Positions 49,995 to 59,849 are shown, counted from the first letter of the stretch. The stretch: DNA of 64,000 bases from Pedobacter ureilyticus (GCF_005925345.1 NZ_SSHJ01000014.1:1-64000); one strand, 5' to 3'. The notes: generated from the letters alone by a model not told the origin. Numbers and translations: made by a program.

Positions 49995-50201
49995 ACCTGA
50001 GTTCGATTGTTAAAGTGTGATTGGGTGGTATTTAAACACGCTATAACGATTTGTAACCACCCCGCCTTTCAGGCACCCCTCCAAAGGAGGGGAATTGCGA
50101 CCTACATTCCCCTCTTTCAGAGGGGTGGTCGAAGACCGGGGTGTTGTAGGGCGATAAATATTAATCGAACTCACTTTAATAGGTAAAAATCGAACTCAGG
50201 T
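49995..50201. repeat. 207-bp MITE-like element with 14-bp inverted ends and inner hairpins
   Basis: ACCTGAGTTCGATT (49995-50008) is perfectly complementary to AATCGAACTCAGGT (50188-50201); TAAAGTG and CACTTTA extend the pairing inside. The centre holds two GC-rich hairpins, CCCCTCC-AAA-GGAGGGG and CCCCTCT-TTC-AGAGGGG, flanked by ACCACCCCG and CGGGGTGTT. A further AATCGAACTCA lies at about 50163. It sits between the converging pssA and purF genes. Confidence 0.75.
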
Positions 50202-50240
50202 CACCAAACAAACAACCAACAAATCGTTCTCTTAAAATAA

Positions 50241-50269
50241 AAAGGAGAACCGTTTCTAAGTTCTCCTTT
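50241..50269 (-). terminator. intrinsic terminator of purF
   Basis: AAAGGAGAAC (50241-50250) and GTTCTCCTTT (50260-50269) form a perfect 10-bp stem with a 9-base loop, followed on the minus strand by a U-rich tail. It lies 39 bases after the purF stop. Confidence 0.8.
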
Positions 50270-50307
50270 ATGTGTAAAGCGAAGTAGGTTTTTAAAACCG
50301 GGCCACT

Positions 50308-52209
50308 TTAATATGCTCTTTGGTTATTGCCCTCTTTCCAATTTACAAAGGCCTTATTTACTACTTTGTTACCGCCTGGTGTTGGGTAATCTCCTGAGAA
50401 ATACCAATCGCCCAAGTGATTTGGACAAGCCTCATGAAGATTTTCTAAAGTTTGATAAATAACCTCAACTTCTGCAACTGTATCTGCCGGAGTGATGATC
50501 TTTGCGATTTGATCCGAAATCTCTTGCGGCGTAAAGGGCTTGTAAATGTCCTTCACATGATTAACAATCTCCTCCTTTGGCAACTCTAAAGAAGCTTTAC
50601 ATTTTTGGTAAACCTCTTCAATGATATGTTCTTGCCCCCTTTGTTTTAACAATTGGATAGCTGCGTCAAAAGCCACAAACTGTCCCATTTTAGACATATC
50701 GATACCGTAGCAATCTGGATATCTAATTTGAGGAGCAGAAGATACTATAATGATTTTTTTTGGATGCAACCTATCAATGATCTTGATGATACTTTGTTTT
50801 AAGGTAGTACCTCTTACAATAGAATCATCAACAGCTACCAAAGTGTCTGTATGATTTTTAATTACCCCGTAGGTAGTATCGTAAACATGAGCTACCATTT
50901 CTCCCCTATCTGCATCAGAAGTAATAAAAGTACGTAACTTTACATCTTTGATAGCGAGTTTCTCCACTCTTGGACGCATAGATAGCAACTCATCCAAAGC
51001 AGCATCATCCAACACCTCTTTACGTTTAAGTAACGTTTCCTTTTGGTAGTCGGTAATGTATTTGTGCAGGCCATCTACCATTCCGTAAAAAGAAACCTCT
51101 GCCGTGTTCGGGATAAACGAGAAAACGGTATTTTTAAGGTCGTAGTTTACAGTTTTCAACACCTGCGGACACAGTAGCTCGCCTAATTTTTTACGTTCTT
51201 TATAAATGTCTGCATCACTTCCTCTTGAGAAATAAATACGCTCAAACGAACATGCTTTTTTCTCTAATGGCTCACGAAACATTTCTTCGGTAACTGTACC
51301 ATCTTTTTTGATAATCAATGCATGTCCTGGCTTAATTTCCTTTACATTCTTGATTTGCACTTTAAAGGCCGTTTGAATTGCTGGTCGCTCAGAAGCGGCA
51401 ACCACCACCTCATCATCCATATAGTAAAATGCCGGACGAATACCTGCTGGGTCTCTCATCACAAAAGCATCGCCGTTACCAACTATGCCAGACATGGTGT
51501 AACCACCATCCCAGCTTTTTGCAGATCTTCTTAGGATATTTGCAACGTTTAAGCCTTCAGATATTTTGTGGGTAATTTCTACGTTAGTTAACCCCTCTTT
51601 TTTATATTCATCAAACAAAGTTTGATTTTCATCATCTAAAAAATGACCAATTTTTTCCAGTACAGTTACGGTATCTGCTTTCTCCTTCGGATGCTGACCC
51701 AGTTCGTATAACTGCTCTAACAGCTCATCTACGTTAGTCATATTAAAGTTACCAGCAATCACCAAGTTTCTAGTCATCCAGTTGTTTTGGCGTAAGAAAG
51801 GATGACAGTTCTCGATACTGTTTTTACCGTGTGTACCATAGCGAAGATGCCCTAATAACACCTCCCCAATAAAACTCACATTTTGCTTTAAAAATTCGGT
51901 GTCTTTCATTAGCTCCGGAGTTTCTTCCTGGATGCTAACAAACTTGCTTTGCACATACCCAAAAATATCTGCAACAGCATTTTGAGCCATTGAACGATAG
52001 CGACTAATGTATCGGCTACCTGGTTTCATGTCTAACTTAATAGTGGCAATACCAGCTCCATCCTGACCGCGATTGTGCTGCTTTTCCATCAACAAATACA
52101 ATTTGTTAAGGCCGTAAAGTGCAGTACCGTATTTTTCTTGGTAGTATGAGAGAGGTTTTAACAAGCGGATAAAGGCTATCCCGCATTCGTGTTTGATCTG
52201 TTCGCTCAT
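50308..52209 (-). CDS. purF: amidophosphoribosyltransferase (PurF family, long form)
   Basis: The protein has 633 residues, about 130 more than classical PurF. The N-terminal Ntn glutaminase half contains HECGIAFIRL with the likely nucleophile Cys9, NRGQDGAGIATI and GHLRYGTHG. The phosphoribosyltransferase half has the PRPP loop VAVDDSIVRGTTLKQSI (about 475-491) and SSAPQIRYPDCYGIDM. Cys9 would need cleavage of eight residues to become N-terminal. The extra length lies in inserts in the glutaminase half and a C-terminal extension. It catalyses the first step of purine synthesis. Long paralogues of this type exist in Bacteroidota. Confidence 0.88.
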   Translation of the reverse strand: MSEQIKHECGIAFIRLLKPLSYYQEKYGTALYGLNKLYLLMEKQHNRGQDGAGIATIKLDMKPGSRYISRYRSMAQNAVADIFGYVQSKFVSIQEETPELMKDTEFLKQNVSFIGEVLLGHLRYGTHGKNSIENCHPFLRQNNWMTRNLVIAGNFNMTNVDELLEQLYELGQHPKEKADTVTVLEKIGHFLDDENQTLFDEYKKEGLTNVEITHKISEGLNVANILRRSAKSWDGGYTMSGIVGNGDAFVMRDPAGIRPAFYYMDDEVVVAASERPAIQTAFKVQIKNVKEIKPGHALIIKKDGTVTEEMFREPLEKKACSFERIYFSRGSDADIYKERKKLGELLCPQVLKTVNYDLKNTVFSFIPNTAEVSFYGMVDGLHKYITDYQKETLLKRKEVLDDAALDELLSMRPRVEKLAIKDVKLRTFITSDADRGEMVAHVYDTTYGVIKNHTDTLVAVDDSIVRGTTLKQSIIKIIDRLHPKKIIIVSSAPQIRYPDCYGIDMSKMGQFVAFDAAIQLLKQRGQEHIIEEVYQKCKASLELPKEEIVNHVKDIYKPFTPQEISDQIAKIITPADTVAEVEVIYQTLENLHEACPNHLGDWYFSGDYPTPGGNKVVNKAFVNWKEGNNQRAY

Positions 52210-52527
52210 TGATTGTGATTGAGCCGCAAATTTACCGCTTTAATTAACCACAACCTAACAGAAAATGTAAGTTTTATCGTAAAATTATTATATTTTAAAG
52301 AATAGCCTGCTAATTAGCTTTTTAGCAATTATAGGAATGTAATTTTAACATTTTAAAGACAAAACTTAATACGTTAGCTCCGTAACCTGTGGTAATTTTT
52401 GCCTTATGTATGCCCTAAACGCCGAACTATTTTCGCTATTAATGCGTTGGTAGCCTTTCGATAAACAACATTAATAATGGCACCCGTATGTTTACTTGTT
52501 AATTTCTTTACCTATAAAACAAGGTCG
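52210..52527. other. intergenic stretch without a clear gene
   Basis: AT-rich. It should contain the purF promoter at its left end. I see no ORF of note, no strong hairpin and no known riboswitch pattern. Confidence 0.4.
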
Positions 52528-53355
52528 TCATTTCTCGTGCATAGGTTTAGCCTGTAAAGCTCTACCTAGAAATACAGAAGCGTGATCGTTAAACGTACTT
52601 AGATCGCCAGTGGTGTAAAAAAGCTGTTTATTATTTTTCGAGAGTTTACTTTCAATTTCGAGATGCCTGCCTAAATAATCTTTCAAACTATTGGCTACAA
52701 TTTCGCCTTGCGAAATGAGTTTTATATTGCTATTAACGTAATTACTGATTTTATTGATAAGCAAAGGATAATGCGTACAGGCCAACAATAGCGTATCGAT
52801 ATTGGGCGATTGTTGCATAATCGCATCAATATATTTTTTCACAAAATAATCTGCACCTGGGTATTCATGTTCATTATTTTCTACTAAAGGCACCCACATT
52901 GGGCAACTTTGTTGATAAACTTCCACGTCTGGAAAAAACTTATTGATCTCTATTAGATAAGATTCTGAACGTATTGTTCCTCTTGTGCCCAACACACCTA
53001 TAGATTTGGTTTTGCTCATTTCGCCAACAACCTCTGCCGTGGGCCTAATTACGCCCAAAACCTTACAGTTAGGATATTTCTTGGGCAAATCTAGTTGCTG
53101 TATATTGCGCAAAGCTTTTGCGGAAGCCGTGTTACAGGCTAAAATAACCAATGGACAACCTTGCTCAAAAAGCCACTCTACACACTCTAGGGTATATCGA
53201 TAAACCGTATCGAAAGAGTGATCTCCGTAAGGCGACCGGGCATTGTCTCCTAAATAGATGTAGTTATAATTAGGCAATTTTTCGGCAATGGCTTTAAAAA
53301 CGGTTAAGCCTCCAAAGCCAGAATCGAATATACCTATCGCGTTATTGCCTTGCAT
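52528..53355 (-). CDS. murI: glutamate racemase
   Basis: The product has 275 residues from the ATG at 53353-53355; an ATG 15 codons upstream (53398-53400) is possible. AIGIFDSGFGGLTVFKAIAE carries the first catalytic region; the two catalytic cysteines are in ILACNTASAKAL and LLACTHYPLL, and GDNARSPYG is the substrate loop. It converts L- to D-glutamate for peptidoglycan. It follows ompH-ompH-bamA but is separated from them by an intrinsic terminator, so it probably also has its own promoter. Confidence 0.93.
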   Translation of the reverse strand: MQGNNAIGIFDSGFGGLTVFKAIAEKLPNYNYIYLGDNARSPYGDHSFDTVYRYTLECVEWLFEQGCPLVILACNTASAKALRNIQQLDLPKKYPNCKVLGVIRPTAEVVGEMSKTKSIGVLGTRGTIRSESYLIEINKFFPDVEVYQQSCPMWVPLVENNEHEYPGADYFVKKYIDAIMQQSPNIDTLLLACTHYPLLINKISNYVNSNIKLISQGEIVANSLKDYLGRHLEIESKLSKNNKQLFYTTGDLSTFNDHASVFLGRALQAKPMHEK

Positions 53356-53442
53356 ATCAATTTTTTTTGAAAGGTTTTGAATGTTAATGTCTCCGCACAT
53401 TGTAAAGTTATTATTTGCCCATTTTTAAACATTCTTGAGCAC

Positions 53443-53474
53443 AAAAAAGCGGAATTAAGCTTACCTAATTCCGC
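53443..53474 (-). terminator. intrinsic terminator of the bamA-ompH operon
   Basis: GCGGAATTA (53449-53457) pairs perfectly with TAATTCCGC (53466-53474) around an 8-base loop, with six U following on the minus strand (plus-strand A run at 53443-53448). Confidence 0.8.
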
Positions 53475-53494
53475 CATTTAATTTTTAAATAAGA

Positions 53495-54079
53495 TTATGG
53501 CTTTTTAGCAGGAGTTGTAGCTGGTTTAGCAGTTGCCGCAATACCTAATTTAGTTTTTACAGCAGCAGTAATATCTTCGCCACCATCAAAATAAACTAAA
53601 TTATTGAAACCTTGAGATGCAGAAATATCAAAAACGTAAGACAAACCTTTTTCTTTTGAAATTGCATTGATAGCTGTAGCTACTTTTTGTTGCAACGGAG
53701 GAAAAACCTCAGCTTGCTTAGCTTCAACATCTGTTCTTGCTTTGTTACGAGCATCTTCAATTCTCTTTTGCAAATCTGTTAACTCTGTTTGAGCAACTTG
53801 CAATTCTTTAACAACAACATCTTTATTTGCTTCGCTTAATGTTCTTTCTTTGTCTTGAGCAGCTTTTAATTTATTTTGATACTCGGTGATCATTTTATCA
53901 ATCTCTGCTTGTTTTGTTTTTGCTAAATTCTCTATAGTACTAGAAACAGTTTTAGCTTCCGACCAAGTAGAGAAGATCTCATCCGAATTTAAGTGACCAA
54001 ATTTTTGTTGTGCACTTACAACTTGCGTAGTTAAAAGTAATCCTGCAGCTACAAATAATCCTTTAATTAACTTTTTCAT
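53495..54079 (-). CDS. OmpH/Skp family periplasmic chaperone
   Basis: The protein has 194 residues with a signal peptide (1-23). QKFGHLNSDEIFSTW begins the OmpH domain, followed by a long coiled coil (about 45-135, rich in Lys, Glu, Gln and Ala) and the closing LSYVFDISASQGFNNLVYFD strand. The C-terminus ends in a Lys/Pro/Thr/Ala tail. Skp-type trimers hold unfolded outer-membrane proteins on the way to BamA. It is one of two tandem ompH genes directly downstream of bamA. Confidence 0.9.
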   Translation of the reverse strand: MKKLIKGLFVAAGLLLTTQVVSAQQKFGHLNSDEIFSTWSEAKTVSSTIENLAKTKQAEIDKMITEYQNKLKAAQDKERTLSEANKDVVVKELQVAQTELTDLQKRIEDARNKARTDVEAKQAEVFPPLQQKVATAINAISKEKGLSYVFDISASQGFNNLVYFDGGEDITAAVKTKLGIAATAKPATTPAKKP

Positions 54080-54214
54080 TTATAATATAATTTGTTTTTG
54101 TTGATAATTGCTTTTTGTATTTTTTGTTCAATGAGCTTTTGAGCTCGTTTTAATGTAAATAAAACCATCCCGTTAAACTTGGATAGTCTCATTTTCTGTA
54201 TGTTTATTGTTTTA

Positions 54215-54745
54215 TTATTTTACCAATGTTCCTGGCTTAAAACCTAATCTAATAATTACATCGTTACTAATGTCATAGTTGGCACTGGCGTAGATCATCA
54301 TGGTACTTTCACTGCTTTTATCAAATACGAAGTCAATGTATTTGTTTTTTGCAACTTCTGCAATGGTTGAAGAAACTTTTTCTTGAATAGGCTTCAATAA
54401 TTTGGTACGAGTTTGAAACAAATCTCCTTCTGGTCCAAATTTTTGACGCTGTAATTCCTTTGCTGCCTTCTCTTTTTCGATGATGTCATTTTCTCTACGT
54501 CTACGCATATCATCAGTTAATAATACCTGATCTGCTTGGTAAGCCTTATACATGGCATCTACCTCTTTAAATACCTCGTCTACTTCTTTTTGGTACTGCT
54601 TAGACAGTCCTTCTATTTGAGTTAACGACGATTTATAGTCAGGAATATGTTTCAAAATATATTCTGTATCTACATAGGCCATTTTCTGTGCCGATACTCC
54701 TAATGCCATAAGGAGTAAAAAACTAGCTAAAAATATCTTTTTCAT
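54215..54745 (-). CDS. OmpH/Skp family periplasmic chaperone
   Basis: The product has 176 residues from the ATG at 54743-54745. Signal peptide 1-20, then QKMAYVDTEYILKHIPDYKS, the classic OmpH start, a coiled coil (about 45-125) and DFVFDKSSESTMMIYASANY before the tail. It resembles its downstream neighbour in fold but not closely in sequence, so the pair is an old duplication. The gap of 135 bp between them carries no gene. Confidence 0.9.
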   Translation of the reverse strand: MKKIFLASFLLLMALGVSAQKMAYVDTEYILKHIPDYKSSLTQIEGLSKQYQKEVDEVFKEVDAMYKAYQADQVLLTDDMRRRRENDIIEKEKAAKELQRQKFGPEGDLFQTRTKLLKPIQEKVSSTIAEVAKNKYIDFVFDKSSESTMMIYASANYDISNDVIIRLGFKPGTLVK

Positions 54746-54792
54746 AATTGAACTTTTGCTTAACGCTTTATACAAGCTTTAATTGTGTGCGA

Positions 54793-57336
54793 TTAATTAA
54801 ACCCTCCCATTTGTTGCGCAATACTAAAGTGGAACTGTCCTTTATTAGCATCTGGCACACCTGGGATGTTATCAAATCCATAACCATAATCTATGCCAAG
54901 TAATCCAAATATCGGTAAAAATATTTTTGCACCAACACCAACAGACCTTCTAACGTTAAATGGATTAAAGTCGCGGAACCTATCCCAAGTATTACCAGCC
55001 TCGCCAAAAACGGTCATAAACGCTGTAGCTTGTTGTGAACTAATTACTGGATATCTTAATTCCATTACGTATTTGGTAAAGATAGGGCTACCAGAACTTT
55101 GTGCAATATTTGGATTGGCGCCTACCGGAATTACTGAGTTGTTTGAGTAACCACGCATTGCGATGATCTCTGAACCTTGTAAAAAGTCGAACCCTTGCAT
55201 ACCATCACCACCTAATTTAAATCGCTCAAATGCTGATTGGCCAACTGCACTATTGTAAGAGCCTAAGAAACCAAATTGCGCTTGTCCTTTAAATACCAAC
55301 TTACCAACTACGGTTTCGAACCACTGCGATTCAAATTTCCACTTGTGATATTCGGTAAATCTGTAGCGATCTTTATCAGATGCCGTATTATAATTGACCT
55401 TGTTAAATAAAGAATAAGGCGGGGTTGCTTGTACGGTAAACCTTAAATACGAACCACCGGTTGGGAAAATATTGTGATTTCTAGAATCCCTTGAAATTTC
55501 TTGGGTAAAGTTTAAGTTATAAGACTCTCCAGTACTGAAAAGGAAGCCTGGATAATTATTTAAGATGTACTGGTTTAGGTTAATAGAGTGCGTCAAAGAG
55601 AACCAGTTATCTGGCCATTTTAACCTTCTACCTAAACTGAACGACACACCATTTAAACGGATGCCATAGTAATTGGCATTACTTTTAGACAAACCATTAG
55701 ACTGTAGCGAAGTAAACGCACTTACACCAAAACTAACTGGCTTTTTACCACCAAACCAAGGCTCAGAAAACGAGAAACTGTAAGATTGGTAGAATTTACC
55801 ATTGGTTTGTCCACGTAAGCTTAAACGCTGTCCATCTCCTTTTGGCAATGGCCTGTAGGCTTCGCCTTTAAATAAGTTTCTTAATGAGAAGTTATTGAAT
55901 GTTAAACCTAAAGTACCGATCACACGGCCACCTCCAAAACCTCCAGAAAGCTCAATTTGATCTGATGGCTTTTCTTCTACATGATATACGATATCTACAG
56001 TACCATCTGCTGGATTTGGCTTAGGTACCGGATTAGTCTTAGACTCATCGAAGTTACCCAACTGTCCAATTTCCCGAACACTTCTAATCAACAATTCTTT
56101 GGAGAAATAATCTCCCGGCTTTGTACGGATTTCTCTCAGCACTACTCTATCGTTTGTAATAGTGTTTCCTAAAACACTTACTTTATTGATCGTATATTTC
56201 GGGCCTTCGTAAATACGCATCTCTACGTCTACCGTGTCGTTATAAATTTTAGTTTGTACTGGATCAACGTTAAAAGTAAGATAACCGTCGTTAAGGTAAA
56301 TACTAGAAACGTCGTCACCATTAGCACTACCCCTTAATTTCTTCTCTAGTTTTTCTTCACTAAATACTTCTCCTTTTTCAATGCCGAAAACTTTCTCCAG
56401 AAACTCCGTATTGTATTTAGCATTACCTACCCATGTAATTTTTCCGAAATAATACTTCGGTCCTTCGTACATGTTAATTTTAATGCCAACGGTTTTATCA
56501 TTGTACTTATAAACGCTATCGCTGATAATTGCAGCATCGCGATACCCTTTCTCATGCAACTTAGCTACAAAAGCCAGTTTATCTTCTTCGTATTTCTCTT
56601 TATTGAACTTACCGCTACCAAAAACTTTATAAAACGCACGTTGCTTAGTTTTTTTAAGGTACTTTCTAAGTTTAGCAGCGCTGAACTCTTTGTTGCCTGT
56701 AAATTCTATCTTTTGCACCTTTACTCTACGGCCTTTGTCTATATTAACCTGAAGAACTACGCTATTGTCTTGATTTGGATCAGGTTTAGAAGCATAATCG
56801 ATTTTGGTGTAGAAAAAACCCTTTTCGTACAAATATTTGGTGATGATAGACCTTGTAGTATTGTACAGGTTATCATTAATGATAGATTTCCCAGGTCTGT
56901 CTCCTAGTTTTTCTAGAATATCTGTTTTTTGTGATTTACTGATACCAGTAAACTCGAAACCGCTTAGGCGAGGAAGCTCTACCACTTCAATATCAAAGTA
57001 CACGGTATCTCCATTTATTTTAGAAACGTTTAGCTTGATATCATCAAATAAGCCTTGAGCCCATAAGTTTTTAATAGCATTTGCGGTGCCCTCTCCCGGA
57101 AGCATAATTGTTTCGCCTTGGGTTAACTTAGAAAGCACAACAATTACATCCTTATCCAGATATTTTGCGCCTGTTAAAGTGGTACCTCCAATGATGTATT
57201 CTTTTGGGGTGAAATAGTCTAAATTTAAACCATTTACTTTTAAGGAAGGTGTTGCTTGTGTTGGTTGGTTACGAATTTGAGCTAATGACGGAAAACCGAT
57301 CAAAAGCAGAAATACTAGTTGGTATATTCTTCTCAT
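54793..57336 (-). CDS. bamA: outer-membrane protein assembly factor BamA
   Basis: The protein has 847 residues. Signal peptide (1-19), five POTRA repeats (about 40-450; examples KVQKIEFTGNKEFSAAKLRK and TINKVSVLGNTITNDRVVLR EI), then the 16-stranded Omp85 barrel with the lid-loop motif as LGGDGMQGFD and the final strand FHFSIAQQMGGFN. It inserts beta-barrel proteins into the outer membrane. It lies 63 bp after uppS and heads the chaperone genes. Confidence 0.95.
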   Translation of the reverse strand: MRRIYQLVFLLLIGFPSLAQIRNQPTQATPSLKVNGLNLDYFTPKEYIIGGTTLTGAKYLDKDVIVVLSKLTQGETIMLPGEGTANAIKNLWAQGLFDDIKLNVSKINGDTVYFDIEVVELPRLSGFEFTGISKSQKTDILEKLGDRPGKSIINDNLYNTTRSIITKYLYEKGFFYTKIDYASKPDPNQDNSVVLQVNIDKGRRVKVQKIEFTGNKEFSAAKLRKYLKKTKQRAFYKVFGSGKFNKEKYEEDKLAFVAKLHEKGYRDAAIISDSVYKYNDKTVGIKINMYEGPKYYFGKITWVGNAKYNTEFLEKVFGIEKGEVFSEEKLEKKLRGSANGDDVSSIYLNDGYLTFNVDPVQTKIYNDTVDVEMRIYEGPKYTINKVSVLGNTITNDRVVLREIRTKPGDYFSKELLIRSVREIGQLGNFDESKTNPVPKPNPADGTVDIVYHVEEKPSDQIELSGGFGGGRVIGTLGLTFNNFSLRNLFKGEAYRPLPKGDGQRLSLRGQTNGKFYQSYSFSFSEPWFGGKKPVSFGVSAFTSLQSNGLSKSNANYYGIRLNGVSFSLGRRLKWPDNWFSLTHSINLNQYILNNYPGFLFSTGESYNLNFTQEISRDSRNHNIFPTGGSYLRFTVQATPPYSLFNKVNYNTASDKDRYRFTEYHKWKFESQWFETVVGKLVFKGQAQFGFLGSYNSAVGQSAFERFKLGGDGMQGFDFLQGSEIIAMRGYSNNSVIPVGANPNIAQSSGSPIFTKYVMELRYPVISSQQATAFMTVFGEAGNTWDRFRDFNPFNVRRSVGVGAKIFLPIFGLLGIDYGYGFDNIPGVPDANKGQFHFSIAQQMGGFN

Positions 57337-57399
57337 TTACAATCTAAAAAACGTTGCTAAGTTAATTTAAACTCATGTTAAAAAGTGTTAAAAGAAAAA

Positions 57400-58140
57400 T
57401 TAGTTCAATTGCTCACTAATTTTTCCAAAGCGACGTTCGCGTTTTTGGTAATCTACAATAGCCTCAAAAAGATGCTCTCTTCTGAAATCGGGCCATAGTG
57501 TTTCGGTAAAATACAATTCGGTATAAGCCATTTGCCACAACAGGTAATTACTGATACGATGCTCTCCGCTGGTACGTATCATTAACTCTGGATCGGGTAT
57601 ATTTACGGTAGTTAACTGATTTGCAAACAACTGCTCATCAATTTGTTCTACCCTAATTTTTCCTTCTTGCACTTGGGCAGCTAATTTTCTCGCAGCTTCT
57701 ACAATTTCCCATTTTGCACTGTAACTCAGCGCCAAGGTTAGGGTACATTTCACATTATCCTTGGTTTTATCCATAGCATCCGCTAGGTCTTCTATACATT
57801 TTTGTGGGAGAGATTTTAAATCGCCTATGGCATTTAGCTTAATATTATTTTTGTTAAGAGTTTCTGCTTCTTGGTTAATGGTTGAGATCAGTAATTCCAT
57901 TAAAGCATTTACTTCTTCTATTGGTCGGTTCCAATTTTCTGTAGAAAAAGCATAAACCGTAAGGTATTTTATTCCAATTTCTACACAGCCCTCTACAATA
58001 TCTTTTACAGAAAGCACACCGCTCTCGTGGCCAAAAACCCTAAATTTACCTTGATTTTTTGCCCAACGCCCATTACCATCCATGATAATGGCAATGTGTT
58101 CTGGCAAACGCTTAATATCTATTTGATCTTTAAAATCCAT
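57400..58140 (-). CDS. uppS: isoprenyl (undecaprenyl diphosphate) transferase
   Basis: The protein has 246 residues. HIAIIMDGNGRWAKNQGK (about 15-32) contains the catalytic Asp of cis-prenyltransferases; GVLSVKDIVEGC, YLTVYAFSTENWNRP and the C-terminal DPELMIRTSGEHRISNYLLW with QMAYTELYF are the remaining conserved regions. It makes the C55 lipid carrier for peptidoglycan and surface glycans. It lies 25 bp downstream of the DUF6089 gene and is followed by bamA, the standard gene order in Bacteroidota. Confidence 0.95.
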   Translation of the reverse strand: MDFKDQIDIKRLPEHIAIIMDGNGRWAKNQGKFRVFGHESGVLSVKDIVEGCVEIGIKYLTVYAFSTENWNRPIEEVNALMELLISTINQEAETLNKNNIKLNAIGDLKSLPQKCIEDLADAMDKTKDNVKCTLTLALSYSAKWEIVEAARKLAAQVQEGKIRVEQIDEQLFANQLTTVNIPDPELMIRTSGEHRISNYLLWQMAYTELYFTETLWPDFRREHLFEAIVDYQKRERRFGKISEQLN

Positions 58141-58165
58141 CTATAGTTGCTGAGGCCGTCAAAAG

Positions 58166-58966
58166 TTAAAAACACTTTTGGCTCACAAAGGTATAAGTTA
58201 TGCCAATACCTACAAACATATAAGTATCTCTTTTTCTAAAATCTCCTCTTTGCACATCTCTTGCACCAATATAATTGCCGTTAATTTCGCCAGATCGGTC
58301 GCTTAACACTATCTGCATAGGGCGTATATCTGGATTGTTAGAATAAATTGCTGGATCAATATAGTTGCCACTTACGTCATCTAAATAATCTGTATAGGCA
58401 TTTCTATAGCCTATATTGCTCATTACGGTCCAGTTATTTTTGAAATTATACTTAATACCAAAGCCAAAAGGCACGCTTAAAGCGGCGGTTTTATATTTTA
58501 CCCCTTCGGTTAGGTACAAAGGAAGTTCGTATTCATTTCCCTGATATTTAGTTTTAGGATTAAACAATACCACCCCAACACCAGTATATAAATAAGGAGA
58601 AAACCTGGCATAGCCACCTCCAGAAAAATAATCGAAAAAGTTAAAATCTACCAAAAGACTGAATTCGTTTAACTTGTTAGAAAAGCTCAAGTTTCTTTGC
58701 CTAAACTGCTCGCTAGTTGATTCTGCGTCATTTGCTTTAATTTTGCCGTTAGTATAATTAAAAGATAAGGCCCAGTTGGGATCAAAGTTAGCTTTAACAA
58801 AACCACCCAAAGAAAGGCCACTAATTTTTAGCGGGTTGGTGGGGTTTAAATCTCCCATATAGCCCGCACCGCCTGCCTGTAAACCTACTTCCCACACTTG
58901 GGCAACAGATTTACCTGCAAAAATAGAGCTTAAAATAATGGCTAATAATGTCTTTTTATAAAGCAT
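58166..58966 (-). CDS. DUF6089 outer-membrane beta-barrel protein
   Basis: The protein has 266 residues with a signal peptide (1-22). VWEVGLQAGGAGYMGDLNPT is the DUF6089 opening; alternating amphipathic strands follow (WALSFNYTNGKI, FSLLVDFNFFDYF, FSPYLYTGVGVVLF, WTVMSNIGYRNAYTDYLDDV), and it ends as an aromatic-rich strand. The family is conserved between nadK and uppS in Bacteroidota and has no known function. It abuts nadK within 1-2 bases. Confidence 0.88.
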   Translation of the reverse strand: MLYKKTLLAIILSSIFAGKSVAQVWEVGLQAGGAGYMGDLNPTNPLKISGLSLGGFVKANFDPNWALSFNYTNGKIKANDAESTSEQFRQRNLSFSNKLNEFSLLVDFNFFDYFSGGGYARFSPYLYTGVGVVLFNPKTKYQGNEYELPLYLTEGVKYKTAALSVPFGFGIKYNFKNNWTVMSNIGYRNAYTDYLDDVSGNYIDPAIYSNNPDIRPMQIVLSDRSGEINGNYIGARDVQRGDFRKRDTYMFVGIGITYTFVSQKCF

Positions 58967-58967
58967 C

Positions 58968-59849
58968 CTAATAATTACGGGTATCTATGCCCCACAGCAA
59001 TTTATTCCTTAACGTAGTTAGAAACGTTTCATTGTTAAGGCGGATAAGATTTATGTTAAATATTGCTTTACTGATACTAATTTTCACGCTACGGTCTACG
59101 GTTTCCGTCCTCGAATCGCAGGTAAGCAAAAATTTGGTACTACGGGCTTCTACCTCAAAAGTAAGCGCTACATCGTCGGGCACTATAATTGGTCTAACGT
59201 TTAAGTTATGTGGCGCCACGGGTGTAATCACAAAGTTTTGTGCGCTTGGCAAAATAATTGGACCTCCGCAGCTCAACGAATAGGCCGTAGAACCTGTTGG
59301 GGTAGCAATAATAAGCCCATCGGCCCAATAGGAGTTTACAAATTCGCCATTCATGTAAGCGTGAATGATCATCATGGCAGAATCATCTCTCCTGTGTATG
59401 GTAATGTCGTTTAAGGCAAAGTTTTCATCGCCAAACAGGCCACTTTTAGATTCGATGCTGAGCAAGCTCCGCTGGTCTATAGAATAAGCCCCGCTTACCA
59501 ATGCTTTTATGGCATCGTTTATTTCTGCTTTATTGATACTGGCTAGAAACCCCAAACGCCCAAAGTTGATACCTATTACCGGAACTTGCGAATCCCTTAC
59601 CAAGGACAAGGTGTCTAGCAAAGTTCCATCGCCGCCCAAACTTAACAGGATGTCGGTCTTGCCTAACAAATCTTTGTAGCCAGAAAAAGTAGAAATGTCT
59701 GTGGGTAAGGTTAATTTATCCTTTACAAAATCAAAAAACTTTTGATAAACCGTTACTTCAATTTGGTTAGCTGCCAAAGCATCAAATACTTCTTGTACAA
59801 AAGGCAGTACGTTATCATTAAAATCTCTACCGTAAAGGGCTATTTTCAT
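58968..59849 (-). CDS. nadK: NAD kinase
   Basis: The protein has 293 residues. ILLSLGGDGTLLDTLSLVRD (about 70-89) has the GGDGT ATP-binding motif, GINFGRLGFLA follows, and the NAD-binding loop is ADGLIIATPTGSTAYSLSCGGP. It phosphorylates NAD to NADP in the cytoplasm. It is upstream of and nearly overlapping the DUF6089 gene. Confidence 0.95.
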   Translation of the reverse strand: MKIALYGRDFNDNVLPFVQEVFDALAANQIEVTVYQKFFDFVKDKLTLPTDISTFSGYKDLLGKTDILLSLGGDGTLLDTLSLVRDSQVPVIGINFGRLGFLASINKAEINDAIKALVSGAYSIDQRSLLSIESKSGLFGDENFALNDITIHRRDDSAMMIIHAYMNGEFVNSYWADGLIIATPTGSTAYSLSCGGPIILPSAQNFVITPVAPHNLNVRPIIVPDDVALTFEVEARSTKFLLTCDSRTETVDRSVKISISKAIFNINLIRLNNETFLTTLRNKLLWGIDTRNY

